Below, one piece after another: positions 19,267-29,404 of a stretch of 64,000 bases of DNA. Made by a program: the position numbers and the translations under genes. The number at the start of each line of letters is the position of its first letter. Position 1 is the stretch's first letter. The notes under the pieces were generated by a model that ran no database searches, was not told the origin of the DNA, and worked only from the letters and a program-made list of their open reading frames with translations. This DNA comes from Staphylococcus cohnii subsp. cohnii (GTDB lineage: Bacteria; Bacillota; Bacilli; Staphylococcales; Staphylococcaceae): the NCBI RefSeq assembly GCF_002902365.1, contig NZ_PPQC01000024.1:1-64000 (forward strand), given 5' to 3'.

Positions 19267-20514
19267 GTGAATACACTAAGTACAAATAACGCTAAGCAAT
19301 TTTTAGGCTTACCGATAACTTTAATTTGGGGTTATATCGCAGTTGCTATTTTCATGACTGGCGATGGTATTGAACAAGCTTTTTTATCAAAATATATTGT
19401 TAGTATTGGATTTGAATCACAGCAAGCATCTGCAGTCTTAACACTTTACGGTCTCATTGTTGCAGTTGCATCCTGGCTTTCTGGTATTTTAGCTGAAATA
19501 TTTAGTCCTAGAAAAATAATGGCGCTTGCGTTTATCATTTGGATTATTTTTCATGTAGGATTTTTAACCTTAGGACTAGAGCAACATAGTTATCCGATGA
19601 TGTTAATTATGTATGGTATTAGAGGATTTGCCTATCCGATGTTTATCTATAGCTTTGTCGTCTGGATTACATATTCGGCTCCAAAACATCGTCTAGCTTC
19701 AGCTATGGGTTGGTTTTGGGCAATGTATTCCGTAGGTATCGGATTTTTAGGAACCTATCTACCTAGTTTTACAATACCTTGGATTGGATTTATGGGGACA
19801 TTATGGTCATCCATAATATTCATTTTAATCGGTGGTTTAATGGCTATGTTCCTAGTTAAAGATAGGAAAGGTTCTGAGAAAGAAACTGATAAACTAACAT
19901 CAAAAGAGATATTGCTTGAATTCGCTAAAGGTATAACAATTTTAAAGAACCCGCAAGTTGCTATTGCTTGTGTGGTTAGAATTATTAACCAATTAGCATT
20001 GTTTGGACTTGTAGTTATCATGCCAATCGTATTCACTGATACTGTAGGATTCACTACATCAGAATGGTTGAGAATTTGGGGCTTAATGTATATCGTAACC
20101 ATATTCACTAACCTATTTTGGGGTGTGGTTGGAGATAAGATTGGATGGGTACGTCAAGTTCGTTGGTTTGGTTGTATAGGAATGGTGATTTCTACATTAG
20201 CATTTTACTATTTACCAATCTGGACTGGTCCCAACATTTGGGTTGCCGGTGCAGTGGCGATTGTATTCGGTTTTGCTGTCGCTGCATTTGTTCCGATGTC
20301 AGCCATTTTCCCTATTTTAGAACCGAATCATAAAGGCGCCGCCGTTTCTATTCATAACTTATCCGCTGGCTTAAGTAACTTTGTTGGTCCAGCAATCGCA
20401 ACCTTAACAGTACCAATAGGAGGCCCTGTACTAACTATTTGGACTTATGCAATCATTTATTTTATAGGATTTATACTGACTTTCTTTATGAAAGTTAACC
20501 AACCAAATCATTAA
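19267..20514 (+). CDS. MFS transporter, RbtT/DalT/CsbX type
   Basis: A 415-residue major-facilitator protein with 12 hydrophobic segments. WGYIAVAIFMTGDGIEQAFL at the N-terminus is characteristic of the ribitol/D-arabinitol/CsbX group, and RGFAYPMFIYSFVVW follows. It starts with GTG after AGGAGAG. It lies 49 bases behind the kinase gene and 19 before the dehydrogenase, so it is likely the uptake system for the same polyol or ketose, by proton symport. Confidence 0.85.
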   Translation: MNTLSTNNAKQFLGLPITLIWGYIAVAIFMTGDGIEQAFLSKYIVSIGFESQQASAVLTLYGLIVAVASWLSGILAEIFSPRKIMALAFIIWIIFHVGFLTLGLEQHSYPMMLIMYGIRGFAYPMFIYSFVVWITYSAPKHRLASAMGWFWAMYSVGIGFLGTYLPSFTIPWIGFMGTLWSSIIFILIGGLMAMFLVKDRKGSEKETDKLTSKEILLEFAKGITILKNPQVAIACVVRIINQLALFGLVVIMPIVFTDTVGFTTSEWLRIWGLMYIVTIFTNLFWGVVGDKIGWVRQVRWFGCIGMVISTLAFYYLPIWTGPNIWVAGAVAIVFGFAVAAFVPMSAIFPILEPNHKGAAVSIHNLSAGLSNFVGPAIATLTVPIGGPVLTIWTYAIIYFIGFILTFFMKVNQPNH

Positions 20515-20533
20515 AAAGGACAGGTGTTTGAAC

Positions 20534-21316
20534 ATGACAAATATATTAGAACAATTCAAATTAGATGGAAAAGTAGCAATTGTAACAGGAGGTGCTATGG
20601 GTTTAGGCAAAGCTATGGCTACCGCATTGGCCCAAGCTGGTGCTAATATCGTTATTGCAGATATTAATGAAGAGATAGCTAATAATACCGCTAAAGAAAT
20701 TAGTGAAACTGAAAATGTAAAAGCGATTGCTCTAAAAGTGGATGTTACAAATCCAGATGCTGTAAATCAAATGGTTGAAGAAGTTACAAAACAATTTACT
20801 AAAATTGATATTTTAGTTAATAACGCTGGCATGACAATTAACGCAAAAGCTGAAGAAATGTCATTTGAAGATTGGAATAAAGTTATTAATTTAAACCTGA
20901 ATGGCATTTTCTTAGTTGCCCAATCTGTTGGACGCGTAATGATTAAACAAGGCTATGGCTCTATTATTAATACATCCTCTATGTCAGGACTAATTGCCAA
21001 CAAACCACAAGAACAATGTTCATATAATGCTTCCAAAGCAGGTGTCATTATGTTGACGAAAAGCTTAGCTATGGAATGGTCAAAATATAATATTAAAGTC
21101 AATACAATAGCTCCAGGTTATATGAAAACAGAACTTACAAAACCATTCTTTGATCAAGGTGGAGAAATGATAGAAGACTGGATGGGATTCACACCTATGG
21201 GTAGACCAGGCACACCAAATGAACTCGGTGGCATCGTTGTATACCTTGCTTCAGACGCTTCTTCATTTGCCCAAGGTAGTGTCTTCACAATCGACGGTGG
21301 TTATACAGCACTTTAA
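20534..21316 (+). CDS. Short-chain dehydrogenase/reductase
   Basis: A 260-residue classical SDR. The cofactor motif TGGAMGLGK is near residue 17, NNAG follows, and the catalytic Ser-Tyr-Lys set is seen in NTSSMSG and CSYNASKAG. It probably interconverts a polyol and a ketose using NAD(P). ATG 20534 was chosen; TTG 20528 is an alternative, because the ribosome site AAAGGACAGG fits both. It is the last gene of the operon and is followed by a terminator. Confidence 0.85.
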   Translation: MTNILEQFKLDGKVAIVTGGAMGLGKAMATALAQAGANIVIADINEEIANNTAKEISETENVKAIALKVDVTNPDAVNQMVEEVTKQFTKIDILVNNAGMTINAKAEEMSFEDWNKVINLNLNGIFLVAQSVGRVMIKQGYGSIINTSSMSGLIANKPQEQCSYNASKAGVIMLTKSLAMEWSKYNIKVNTIAPGYMKTELTKPFFDQGGEMIEDWMGFTPMGRPGTPNELGGIVVYLASDASSFAQGSVFTIDGGYTAL

Positions 21317-21354
21317 AAATCAATAACATATATGACCTTGATTTCAATAAAATC

Positions 21355-21413
21355 AAAAAACACTTTTGTTCAACACTCATATTTTATGATGAAATGAACG
21401 AAAGTGTTTTTTA
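21355..21413 (+). terminator. Terminator of the polyol/ketose operon
   Basis: AAAACACTTTTGTTC pairs with GAACGAAAGTGTTTT, followed by TTATT. Confidence 0.85.
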
Positions 21414-21487
21414 TTCAGTAATACAAACAAATGATTGAACTACATCGCGCAGTTCAATCATTTCACATGTGAGTATTTGAGTGTCTA

Positions 21488-21826
21488 TCATTTGTTTTTC
21501 TTCTTAGCTAATTTTTCTTTCAGCTTTCGATCTTGTTCTTCCTTACGTCTTTTACGTTCCTCATTGCGTTTTCTAAGGCGCTCTTCCTCTTCTGGGTCTC
21601 TTGGTTTTTGCAATTGTTTTTCAATTTTTTCCATGAGCTCTTCTTCAGATAAGGCTGCTAATGGGCGATTATTAACAAATGCAAAAGTTTTACGTCGTCC
21701 AGGTCCACAATACGATTGACAACCAATTTCTATTTTTGCATTAGGATCTAATTTTGTTAGTTTTTTCTCCAAAGATTTACAATTAACTGCCTGACAATCA
21801 TCGCAGATTAAAAATTTATTTTGCAA
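21488..21826 (-). CDS. DUF1450 family protein (YuzB-like)
   Basis: A 112-residue protein. The N-terminal half holds four cysteines ([10 protein letters not shown] near residues 8-17 and [11 protein letters not shown] near 38-48), as in the DUF1450/YuzB family, which may bind metal or an iron-sulphur centre. The C-terminal half is a highly charged Glu/Arg/Lys helix, a probable coiled coil. TTG 21826 fits the GAGGGTGAT ribosome site better than TTG 21832. Function is unknown. Confidence 0.72.
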   Translation of the reverse strand: MQNKFLICDDCQAVNCKSLEKKLTKLDPNAKIEIGCQSYCGPGRRKTFAFVNNRPLAALSEEELMEKIEKQLQKPRDPEEEERLRKRNEERKRRKEEQDRKLKEKLAKKKNK

Positions 21827-22084
21827 AATCAATCACCCTCACCTTTCTATTCATAAATGATTTACACATTTTTTATTATTCTATGTAAAATATGCGCTTA
21901 ATTGCCTATCTAAAGCCACATTAATACGTTTATATTGATAAATACAACTCTAATTATTTTACTCTATTTAAGAATTTTTTCAAGTTCTACCTCAAAAGTA
22001 TATAACTTGATCATGAATCATATAATTAAACGTTTATGATACATACTTTTATTATCTGCTTTTCTGTCATTTATTATAAAAATC

Positions 22085-22262
22085 AAACCAAAAAGAGGCT
22101 GGACAAATTAATTGTCACAGCCGTTGTACTTCTCAACTTATTGAGTTAGTAGGTCCTGAACATGAGATTCAGCTCAGTAAAGCATCAACTCTAATCATCC
22201 ATGTCTGTTTAAGACAACGTAACTATTTAAAAATCGGATTTCTGTCTTATCCTTTTCCTTCA
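22085..22262. repeat. Degenerate GAGGCTGGACA-type intergenic repeat
   Basis: The interval begins AAAGAGGCTGGACAAATT and ends near CGGATTTCTGTCTTATCC. These ends match the ends of the element at 52283-52455. The rest of 21840-22265 is AT-rich with no gene. Confidence 0.5.
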
Positions 22263-22265
22263 AGC

Positions 22266-23342
22266 TTATTGCCCATGATAAATACTAAACTCTAACGGTT
22301 TCACTTCATTTTCTAACCATTCTTTATAAATTGATTGTTTATCTACTTCATTATTAATGATTGTGATACCGCAATCGCCGCCACCTGCACCTGATGTTTT
22401 AGCAGCGCCACCATATTTTTCAGCTACAGAGCATAACACTTTCAAATGCGCAGTTTCAATATCGATTGTCGCCTCATTATCCATAGATTGAATAATTTCA
22501 CGATTCATACGGATCATTTGCTGTACACCTTTGATATGATTGGTTTTAAAGGCATGAATCAATTTCTCTACACAAGCATGAGAACGTTCTAAAAATTTTC
22601 CATAAAACGTAGGATCGGATTTTAAACGTTTCACTTCACTAACTAAATGGTGCGAAGAAGCAGGTGATCCTGTCCATCCAATTAAAACTTCCATATTTTC
22701 TGGTGGTTGTAGTGGCTCAATATGTAAACCTGGCCAGTTTTTATTTAATACTTCGTTAACAGATGTATCTTCAATTTGTTGTGATACCCACTCATGATCA
22801 AAAGTACTATAAGCAAGCCAACCTGTGTACACACTGACAGCGATATCCCCACAAGAACTCAAACTTTGTAATTTCATATTTGCAATCACTGCAAGTTTAT
22901 AAATATAAAGATTTGATAACTGCATTTCATAAAATTCATTTAAAGCTTTTACTACAGATACTAGTACCGCTGCACTTGAACCCAAACCATATTTATGACC
23001 ATTAGCATCATCTAAATTACTATCTATCGTTAAATTAAAATGTTTTAAGTCAATGTGACTGCTACTCACAAATTGCTCAAAAACTTCTATAGCTGTGATA
23101 ACGTATTTTAATTGTTTTGCTGCATGTAAATCAGATACGACTATCTTATCTTCTTCCCTTTGAAAGGTAACTGGCTCATGATGTAACGTTTTTGAATGGA
23201 TTGTACCCTCTGGAGCATTAGAATCCTCAATTGAAGCTGTTACAAATCTATTAACAGCTATTAATACAGATTTATATCCAGGTTCAGTAACAGCATATTC
23301 ACCTGCAATATAGAGCTTACCTGGCGCTTTTACTTGAATCAT
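22266..23342 (-). CDS. mvaK2: Phosphomevalonate kinase
   Basis: A 358-residue GHMP kinase that converts phosphomevalonate to mevalonate diphosphate for isoprenoid synthesis. It opens with VKAPGKLYIAGEYAV, has the GHMP phosphate loop in KYGLGSSAAVLVS, and the C-terminal GGAAKTSGAGGGDCGI. It is the third gene of the mevalonate operon, 12 bases after mvaD. Confidence 0.96.
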   Translation of the reverse strand: MIQVKAPGKLYIAGEYAVTEPGYKSVLIAVNRFVTASIEDSNAPEGTIHSKTLHHEPVTFQREEDKIVVSDLHAAKQLKYVITAIEVFEQFVSSSHIDLKHFNLTIDSNLDDANGHKYGLGSSAAVLVSVVKALNEFYEMQLSNLYIYKLAVIANMKLQSLSSCGDIAVSVYTGWLAYSTFDHEWVSQQIEDTSVNEVLNKNWPGLHIEPLQPPENMEVLIGWTGSPASSHHLVSEVKRLKSDPTFYGKFLERSHACVEKLIHAFKTNHIKGVQQMIRMNREIIQSMDNEATIDIETAHLKVLCSVAEKYGGAAKTSGAGGGDCGITIINNEVDKQSIYKEWLENEVKPLEFSIYHGQ

Positions 23343-23354
23343 GTTATCTCTTCC

Positions 23355-24338
23355 TTACTCAATAATTTCAACACCTGTACGTGTAATGTCACTTGCAATA
23401 ATTTGATCATCATTAAATGATTTTTGTAGTGCATCAATGACTGCCTGTTGATTTTTCTTTTCTACTAAAATTTTAACATTAGGCCCTGCATCCATTGTAA
23501 AATAACAAGGGTAACCAGCTTCACGACATTGATGTACAATATCCATAGCTAAATAACTATCTTCTACCATGTATGTAAAAGGAGGCTGTGAACCTAAATT
23601 TGTTGCATGCATCCTCAAACCATTCTCTTCGATAACTTCTCCTAAATACTTAAAATTCTTGTCATTAATCGCATGTTTAACTGACGCTATGTCTTCATCT
23701 ACGTGATCTAACCAGTATTGGTAAAAACGAGATGTATCACGTGTATGTGACATACCGGCACGACTAGAAACTTTTTTTGTTTTATTATTGATTACTACAA
23801 ATATCATAGATAAATCATCTTCCCAGTGATCTGCATCAATCGGGAAACTGTATGATGTTGCATCATCATAACCTTTTTCCCATTCTACAAAACCTCCATA
23901 AATACTTCTAGAGGCTGATCCAGACCCTCTTCGAGCAAGTCTAGATAATCCTTTACCCGATAAACCAAGTTTTAAAGCTTCATTACATGCTGCTGCTAAC
24001 GCGGCATAAGCACTTGCTGATGAAGCTAAACCTGCAGCTGTTGGTACGAAATTATCACTTTCGATATGTGCATACATAGATGTTTTACCCAGATCTCTAA
24101 CAATATCCATAAAACGACGTATTTTAGTTGCTTCAGAATCATCTACTGTTTGTCCATTTAAAATCAATATATCTTTAGTATATTGTTCAGAAAAAGTTAC
24201 CTTAGTCTCTGTATAAAAACGATCTAATGTTACCGACAAGCTATTATTCATCGGAATAATATAGGCTTCATCAGCTTTCCCCCAATATTTAATCAGTGCA
24301 ATATTTGTATGTGCACGTGCTTTGCCACTACTAACCAC
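23355..24338 (-). CDS. mvaD: Diphosphomevalonate decarboxylase
   Basis: A 327-residue GHMP-superfamily enzyme that decarboxylates mevalonate diphosphate to isopentenyl diphosphate. The motifs ALIKYWGKADE, PTAAGLASSASAYAAL and MDAGPNVK are typical, and the length is normal. It lies 4 bases after mvaK1. Confidence 0.97.
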   Translation of the reverse strand: MVSSGKARAHTNIALIKYWGKADEAYIIPMNNSLSVTLDRFYTETKVTFSEQYTKDILILNGQTVDDSEATKIRRFMDIVRDLGKTSMYAHIESDNFVPTAAGLASSASAYAALAAACNEALKLGLSGKGLSRLARRGSGSASRSIYGGFVEWEKGYDDATSYSFPIDADHWEDDLSMIFVVINNKTKKVSSRAGMSHTRDTSRFYQYWLDHVDEDIASVKHAINDKNFKYLGEVIEENGLRMHATNLGSQPPFTYMVEDSYLAMDIVHQCREAGYPCYFTMDAGPNVKILVEKKNQQAVIDALQKSFNDDQIIASDITRTGVEIIE

Positions 24339-24342
24339 CTTA

Positions 24343-25266
24343 CTAACCTCCTAAATATTCAATCCAAGTATGATGTGCACCCAATGATTGCGCACTTTCC
24401 ACAATTTTTTCCGCCGTTTCTAAAGTAGAAGCAAGAACGATCATACTTCCGCCTCTACCTCCTCCAGTTAATTTACCAGCAATCGCACCTTGTTTTTTAC
24501 TTACTTCTAACAACTGTTCAATTTTTTCGTGACTAACAGTGAGTGTTCTTAAATTCTCTTGGCACAAATTAAAAACAGTAGCAAGCTGTTCAAAGTTATG
24601 GTGTTCTATAGAATCTCGCGCTTCATGTACCAATTTGCCGATATGTTCGACAAAGCTAAGATACCCGCTATCTGCTTTACATAAATTATGTACATCTTCT
24701 ACTGCTTGTTTCGTTGAACCACGAATACCAGTGTCTATTACAACCATATATCCATTTAAATCTAATGGTTGCAAGGTAGTAACTTCACCTTTTTGAAACC
24801 AAACTGGCTTGTTGGATACTATGGTTTGTGTATCTATGCCACTTGGCTTGCCGTGCGCAATACGTTCTGCCCAATTTGCTTCTTCTATCAATACTGCATC
24901 TGTTAAAGGTTTATTTATATAATCAAAACTCGCACGAACAAATGCAACTGCCATTGCTGCACTAGATCCTAAACCTCTCGATGGTGGCAAGTTCGTATCT
25001 ATAGAAACTTTTATCGGAGTTTCGATATCATATTTATCAATAAATCTCGTTATTACTGATTTTAAGTGTTCCGGTGCGTAAGCCAATTCACCGTCATAAA
25101 CTTCACTTTTGATATAGGAAGATTGAGTCACATTTAATGATTCAATTAATGCACTCACTCTTCCTGTCGTAAATGGAATCGCAATTGCAGGCTCTCCAAA
25201 TGTCACCGCGTGCTCACCTATTAAAATCACCTTGCCATTTGCTTCCCCATAACCTTGTTGTGCCAT
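24343..25266 (-). CDS. mvaK1: Mevalonate kinase
   Basis: A 307-residue GHMP kinase for the first phosphorylation of mevalonate. GKVILIGEHAVTFGEPAIAI opens the protein, PPSRGLGSSAAMAV is the phosphate loop, and GKLTGGGRGGSMI lies near the end. The start at 25266 follows AAAGGTGA; the frame extends another 54 bases upstream with no ribosome site. It is the first gene of the mvaK1-mvaD-mvaK2 operon. The 540 bases to its right are AT-rich with no gene or clear terminator. Confidence 0.96.
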   Translation of the reverse strand: MAQQGYGEANGKVILIGEHAVTFGEPAIAIPFTTGRVSALIESLNVTQSSYIKSEVYDGELAYAPEHLKSVITRFIDKYDIETPIKVSIDTNLPPSRGLGSSAAMAVAFVRASFDYINKPLTDAVLIEEANWAERIAHGKPSGIDTQTIVSNKPVWFQKGEVTTLQPLDLNGYMVVIDTGIRGSTKQAVEDVHNLCKADSGYLSFVEHIGKLVHEARDSIEHHNFEQLATVFNLCQENLRTLTVSHEKIEQLLEVSKKQGAIAGKLTGGGRGGSMIVLASTLETAEKIVESAQSLGAHHTWIEYLGG

Positions 25267-25810
25267 ATTTTCAATCACCTTTAGTATTTTCTTTAAATTT
25301 AAATAATATATGCTTTGCACCGCGATTTTTTTGTTAATTTTAATTTCATTCCTAGTTATCTTAACATTTCCCAGGAAATTCTGTGTTTAATGGTATTTAG
25401 CTAGCGTATTTATATCTTTTCATTTTTAATCAAGAAGCAATTACGCGCTTTTTTAACACAACTCAATCAATTTTACACAAATCAAATTATATTATCTCAC
25501 AAATTTCATATATTGACATACGACTCGAGCCATAGTTTTTTTAAAATTTGTATTAAAATTGAACAAAATGAGCAAAAAGTTAATACCAGCTACTAATTAT
25601 AAACAATACTTATTTATTATAAAACGCGATGAACTATTATTCAAAAACTTCACTTTATTTTATTAATTTATTTTTGATATTTAACGTATACTTTCACTAT
25701 ATTACTTATTTAATTACTATAATTCAACAAATAATAGTAATCTCTTCCATTATATAATTATAAATAAAAAGACTAAAAACGAATACTATGTATCGTTTCT
25801 AGTCTTTGTC

Positions 25811-26648
25811 TCATTCGTCCATTTTTTGATTAACTTTAGCATTGCGTTCAATCATCTTGTCAAAATAACCTTCATATCGCTGCCATTCATCATCCGTAAT
25901 ATCATCCATTGTCAAATTAGCGCCTAAATCTTTTAACGCATATAACAACTGAAACATCACGTCTTGAACTGTTATCGTTCTGCCTAATAATTGCGATAAA
26001 GACGCCATACATTGAGGGTCAATATCAGGGTATTCAAATTTAGTACTTTCACCTTGTAATGCGCGTTCATAAAATGCTTTCATTAATGCAGCACGTTCAC
26101 TGCCATCTCCTTCAACGCATAGATATACTTGGACAGCTATGCCACCTCGAACACGTCTTTGAGAAATACCGGCAAATTTCTTCCCGTTAATACTTAAATC
26201 AAATTTCCCTGGACAATATGATTGTTCAATCTCATAGGTCTCAATTTCAACATCATCATCTTCAAACATTTTTGCCACTAATAAGTACATGACTGAAAAT
26301 GCTTCATCAATCGTAACGTCATGTTTGCCTTTAAAAATAAGTGATATATTGAGTACACCTTGGTCTAGTACGACACCTAGACCACCTGAGTTTCTCACAA
26401 TCGCATTATACCCTCGTTCTTCGGTTAAATAGCGAATACCATCTTGCAAATGCGGTAACCTTGAATCATGGATACCCAAAATGATTGTATGTTGGTGTAT
26501 CCACGTACGTACCACACTACTTGATAAGTCTTTTCCGACACTTTCCGACAAAGTATCATCAAATGCAAATGACTGCATCGGTGCTAAACCAGAAGAATGG
26601 TCCACATAACGCCAAGTGGCACTATTAAAATACTTACTTGCTAGATCC
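25811..26648 (-). CDS. lipL: Octanoyl-[GcvH]:protein N-octanoyltransferase
   Basis: A 279-residue lipoate/biotin-ligase-fold amidotransferase that moves octanoyl groups from GcvH to the E2 subunits of 2-oxoacid dehydrogenases. The motif RNSGGLGVVLDQGVLNIS and the Cys in EQSYCPGKFDLSINGKKFAG are those of LipL (YwfL). The start codon shares a base with the stop of pta (TAATG), so the two are coupled; the exact first base is 26650. Linking lipoylation with acetyl-phosphate metabolism in one transcript is typical of staphylococci. Confidence 0.88.
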
Positions 26649-26649
26649 A

Positions 26650-27636
26650 TTATTGTAATGTTTGTGCAGCAGTGATGATTGATAAATTATACACGTCTTC
26701 TATTGAGCAACCACGAGATAAATCATTCACTGGTGAATTAAGACCTTGTAATACTGGGCCTACTGCATCATAGCCACCAAGACGTTGCGCAATTTTGTAT
26801 CCAATATTACCCGCTTCTAAACTTGGGAAAATAAATACATTTGCATCGCCTTGAATTTGTGCATCTGGTGCTTTTTTCTTAGCAACTTCCGGTACAATTG
26901 CAGCATCAAATTGGAATTCTCCATCAATAACTACATCTTTAAGTTGATCAGTTTCAACTTTTTCTTGTGCCAACGCTACAGCATTTGAAACTTTTTCAAC
27001 ATCATCTGATTTTGCAGAACCTTTTGTTGAGAAACTTAACATTGCTACACGTGGTGACATGCCAAAACTTTGTGCAGATTTTGCACTTTCTACTGCAATC
27101 TCAGCTAAATCTTGTGCTTCTAATGTAGGATTGATTGCACAATCACCAAAGATATATTGTTCTTCACCTTTAATCATAAAGAATATACCTGATGTTTTAG
27201 TTACACCTGGTTTTGTTTTAATAATTTGTAGTGCCGGACGAACTGTATCGCCTGTAGAATGTGCAGCACCACTTACTAAACCTTCAGCCTTACCAGTATA
27301 TACTAGCATCGTACCAAAGTAATTAACGTCTTTTAACATTTCTTGAGCTTGGGCTTCAGTTGCTTTCCCTTTACGACGTTCAACAAAAGCTGTCACTAAC
27401 TCTTGCTTCAACTCACTCGTTTCAGGATCGATAATTTCTAAGTTCGAAATATCTAAACCTTTGTCTTTAGCTAACGCATTAACATTTGTTTCATTACCTA
27501 ATAGTACCGGTGTTACATAATCCGTACTTTGTAATTGTGTTGCCGCAGTTAATACGCGTTCATCTTCTCCTTCAGGTAAAACAATTTTCACATTTTTTCC
27601 TGACAATTTCTCTTGTAATACATCTAATAAAGACAT
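26650..27636 (-). CDS. pta: Phosphate acetyltransferase
   Basis: A 328-residue enzyme exchanging acetyl-CoA and acetyl phosphate in overflow metabolism. Typical motifs are KIVLPEGEDERVLTAA, GLVSGAAHSTGDTVRPAL, and FIFPSLEAGNIGYKI. It is the short single-domain form usual in Gram-positives. The ribosome site GAGGAGG lies just upstream, and TATAAT on the minus strand about 55 bases ahead is a likely -10. Confidence 0.95.
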   Translation of the reverse strand: MSLLDVLQEKLSGKNVKIVLPEGEDERVLTAATQLQSTDYVTPVLLGNETNVNALAKDKGLDISNLEIIDPETSELKQELVTAFVERRKGKATEAQAQEMLKDVNYFGTMLVYTGKAEGLVSGAAHSTGDTVRPALQIIKTKPGVTKTSGIFFMIKGEEQYIFGDCAINPTLEAQDLAEIAVESAKSAQSFGMSPRVAMLSFSTKGSAKSDDVEKVSNAVALAQEKVETDQLKDVVIDGEFQFDAAIVPEVAKKKAPDAQIQGDANVFIFPSLEAGNIGYKIAQRLGGYDAVGPVLQGLNSPVNDLSRGCSIEDVYNLSIITAAQTLQ

Positions 27637-27808
27637 ATGGGCCTCCTCAAATTTTTAATACTATTATTTTTTCCATTACTATTATACGTCATTTTTTTAT
27701 AGAATTCCATGTCACCAATTTGTAATCATTTACTTATGTTTTATAGTTACCTTTATGATAGAATTTTCAGTGTAGAGATAGAATTATTTCATAAAGGAGC
27801 GATTCAAT

Positions 27809-28558
27809 ATGCCACAAGCGCCAGAAACTTTAGATGGTTGGTATAGTTTACATTTATTATATGCTATAGACTGGGCTAGTTTACGTTTAGTCCCAGAAAA
27901 CGAACGTCAAACATTAGTTGAAGAGTTACAAGCATTTTTAGATAAACACGAAGAAACGCGTACTAACCATGTAGGCGATCATGCATTTTATAATATCACT
28001 GGTCAAAAAGCAGATATTCTTTTATGGGCATTGCGTCCTGAATTAAAAGATTTAAATGCTTTTGAAAATGAATTCAATAAATTGAAAATCACAGACTTTT
28101 TAATTCCGACATATTCATTTGTTTCGATTATTGAATTAGGCAATTATTTAGCAGGAAAATCTGACGAAGATCCATACGAAAATCCACATATCAAAGCAAG
28201 ATTGTACCCAGAATTACCACAATCCGAATATATTTGTTTCTATCCTATGGACAAACGTCGTAATGAAACTTATAACTGGTACATGTTGTCACTAGAAGAT
28301 CGACAAGAACTTATGTACAATCACGGTAAAATCGGTCGCCAATATGCTGGTAAAATCAAACAATTTATCACAGGTTCTATGGGCTTTGATGATTTCGAAT
28401 GGGGTGTTACTCTATTTGCAGATGATCCACTTCAATTCAAAAAAATTGTTTCTGAAATGAGATTTGACGAAACGACAGCACGTTACGGTGATTTTGGTAG
28501 TTTCTATGTAGGTAACATTATTACAAAAGATAGTTTACCAACACTTTTTGAAATATAA
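27809..28558 (+). CDS. chdC: Coproheme decarboxylase (HemQ)
   Basis: A 249-residue chlorite-dismutase-fold enzyme that decarboxylates coproheme to haem b in the Gram-positive haem pathway. [17 protein letters not shown] carries the catalytic Tyr and [17 protein letters not shown] the proximal His. The length is normal. It is divergent from pta and followed by a strong terminator. Confidence 0.95.
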   Translation: MPQAPETLDGWYSLHLLYAIDWASLRLVPENERQTLVEELQAFLDKHEETRTNHVGDHAFYNITGQKADILLWALRPELKDLNAFENEFNKLKITDFLIPTYSFVSIIELGNYLAGKSDEDPYENPHIKARLYPELPQSEYICFYPMDKRRNETYNWYMLSLEDRQELMYNHGKIGRQYAGKIKQFITGSMGFDDFEWGVTLFADDPLQFKKIVSEMRFDETTARYGDFGSFYVGNIITKDSLPTLFEI

Positions 28559-28578
28559 ATATTGTTATATTCTATCAT

Positions 28579-28612
28579 CAAACCCCTCCATTTAAAATGG
28601 AGGGGTTTATAT
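28579..28612 (+). terminator. Terminator of chdC
   Basis: AAACCCCTCCATTT pairs perfectly with AAATGGAGGGGTTT. Confidence 0.9.
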
Positions 28613-28791
28613 ATATCATTTTTTATTTTTCGTTCATATATAACTAGCATTGTGCCTCAAATCTAAGTTTTCCAATCATACTGCCATTTTATTTTTCATG
28701 CTTAATACATTTACAATAATCATATAATACAATGACTACATTTAAATTTGAAAACTGAGCCTCTCTGAATACAAATGTTCCGATAATATGT

Positions 28792-29046
28792 ATGCATCAA
28801 TCACTCTAACTTTCTACTTCGTTTCGTTTGGTTCGCCTGCGCTTCGCATGCATAAGTCGCTCTAACTTTCTACTTCGTTTTGTTTGGTTCGCCTACGCTT
28901 CGCATGCATCAATCGTTCTATCTTTCTACTCCGTTTTGTTTGGTTCGCCTGCGATTCGCATGCATCAATCGCTCTATCTTTCTACTTCGTTTCGTCTGGT
29001 TCGCCTGCGCTTCGCATGCATAAGTCGCTCTAACTTTCTACTTCGT
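28792..29046. repeat. 56-bp tandem repeat, four full units and one partial
   Basis: Units start at 28792, 28848, 28904, 28960 and 29016 (partial, 31 bp). Each begins ATGCATAAGTCGCTCTAACT or a close variant, has TTTCTACTTCG in the middle and ends GGTTCGCCTGCGCTTCGC. Units differ at a few positions. The period is not a multiple of three, so it is not a coding repeat. The last unit folds back on GTAGAAAGAAGAGCGAC. It is much richer in GC than its surroundings. Confidence 0.93.
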
Positions 29047-29062
29047 AGAAAGAAGAGCGACT

Positions 29063-29095
29063 AAAAAGGCACACTTGTTTTATTCCAAGTGTGCC
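29063..29095 (-). terminator. Minus-strand terminator beside the tandem repeat
   Basis: GGCACACTTG and CAAGTGTGCC form a perfect 10-bp stem; on the minus strand it runs into TTTTTAG. No minus-strand gene lies between here and 30841, so it may end a short untranslated transcript. The rest of 29096-29404 is AT-rich without a gene. Confidence 0.7.
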
Positions 29096-29404
29096 TGTCT
29101 GAATGTAGTGTGTTTGGGAGAACTTTAATCACTACTTAATTTAAGGGTTAACTGTTAAATATTGTCGCTACTCAATATTTTGTAACAGTCAACTAATACT
29201 ATTTTAACCTGTTTGAAATATTTGAAACATATTTGCATTGCTAAAATTGTATAAAATTCAATTTTTTAAAATACAATATGTGTTTTTTTGCCCAACATAT
29301 TATTTGGATAAAGTGTTACAATAAAAAATATTAACTTACTAAATATATCCCATGAAAATACAGTTACAAATGGTTTAGTTAAATAAAATATAATTGGTGA
29401 TTAG

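Noticed and set aside
21435-21719. Plus-strand frame opposite the DUF1450 gene
   Set aside because: It is the antisense of the Glu/Arg/Lys-rich coding sequence, giving Ser/Arg/Phe runs.
28792-29046. CRISPR array
   Set aside because: The repeats are directly tandem with no unique spacers and no cas genes are near.
28828-29064. 78-residue open frame across the tandem repeat
   Set aside because: The 56-bp period shifts frame each unit, there is no ribosome site, and the frame simply follows the repeat.
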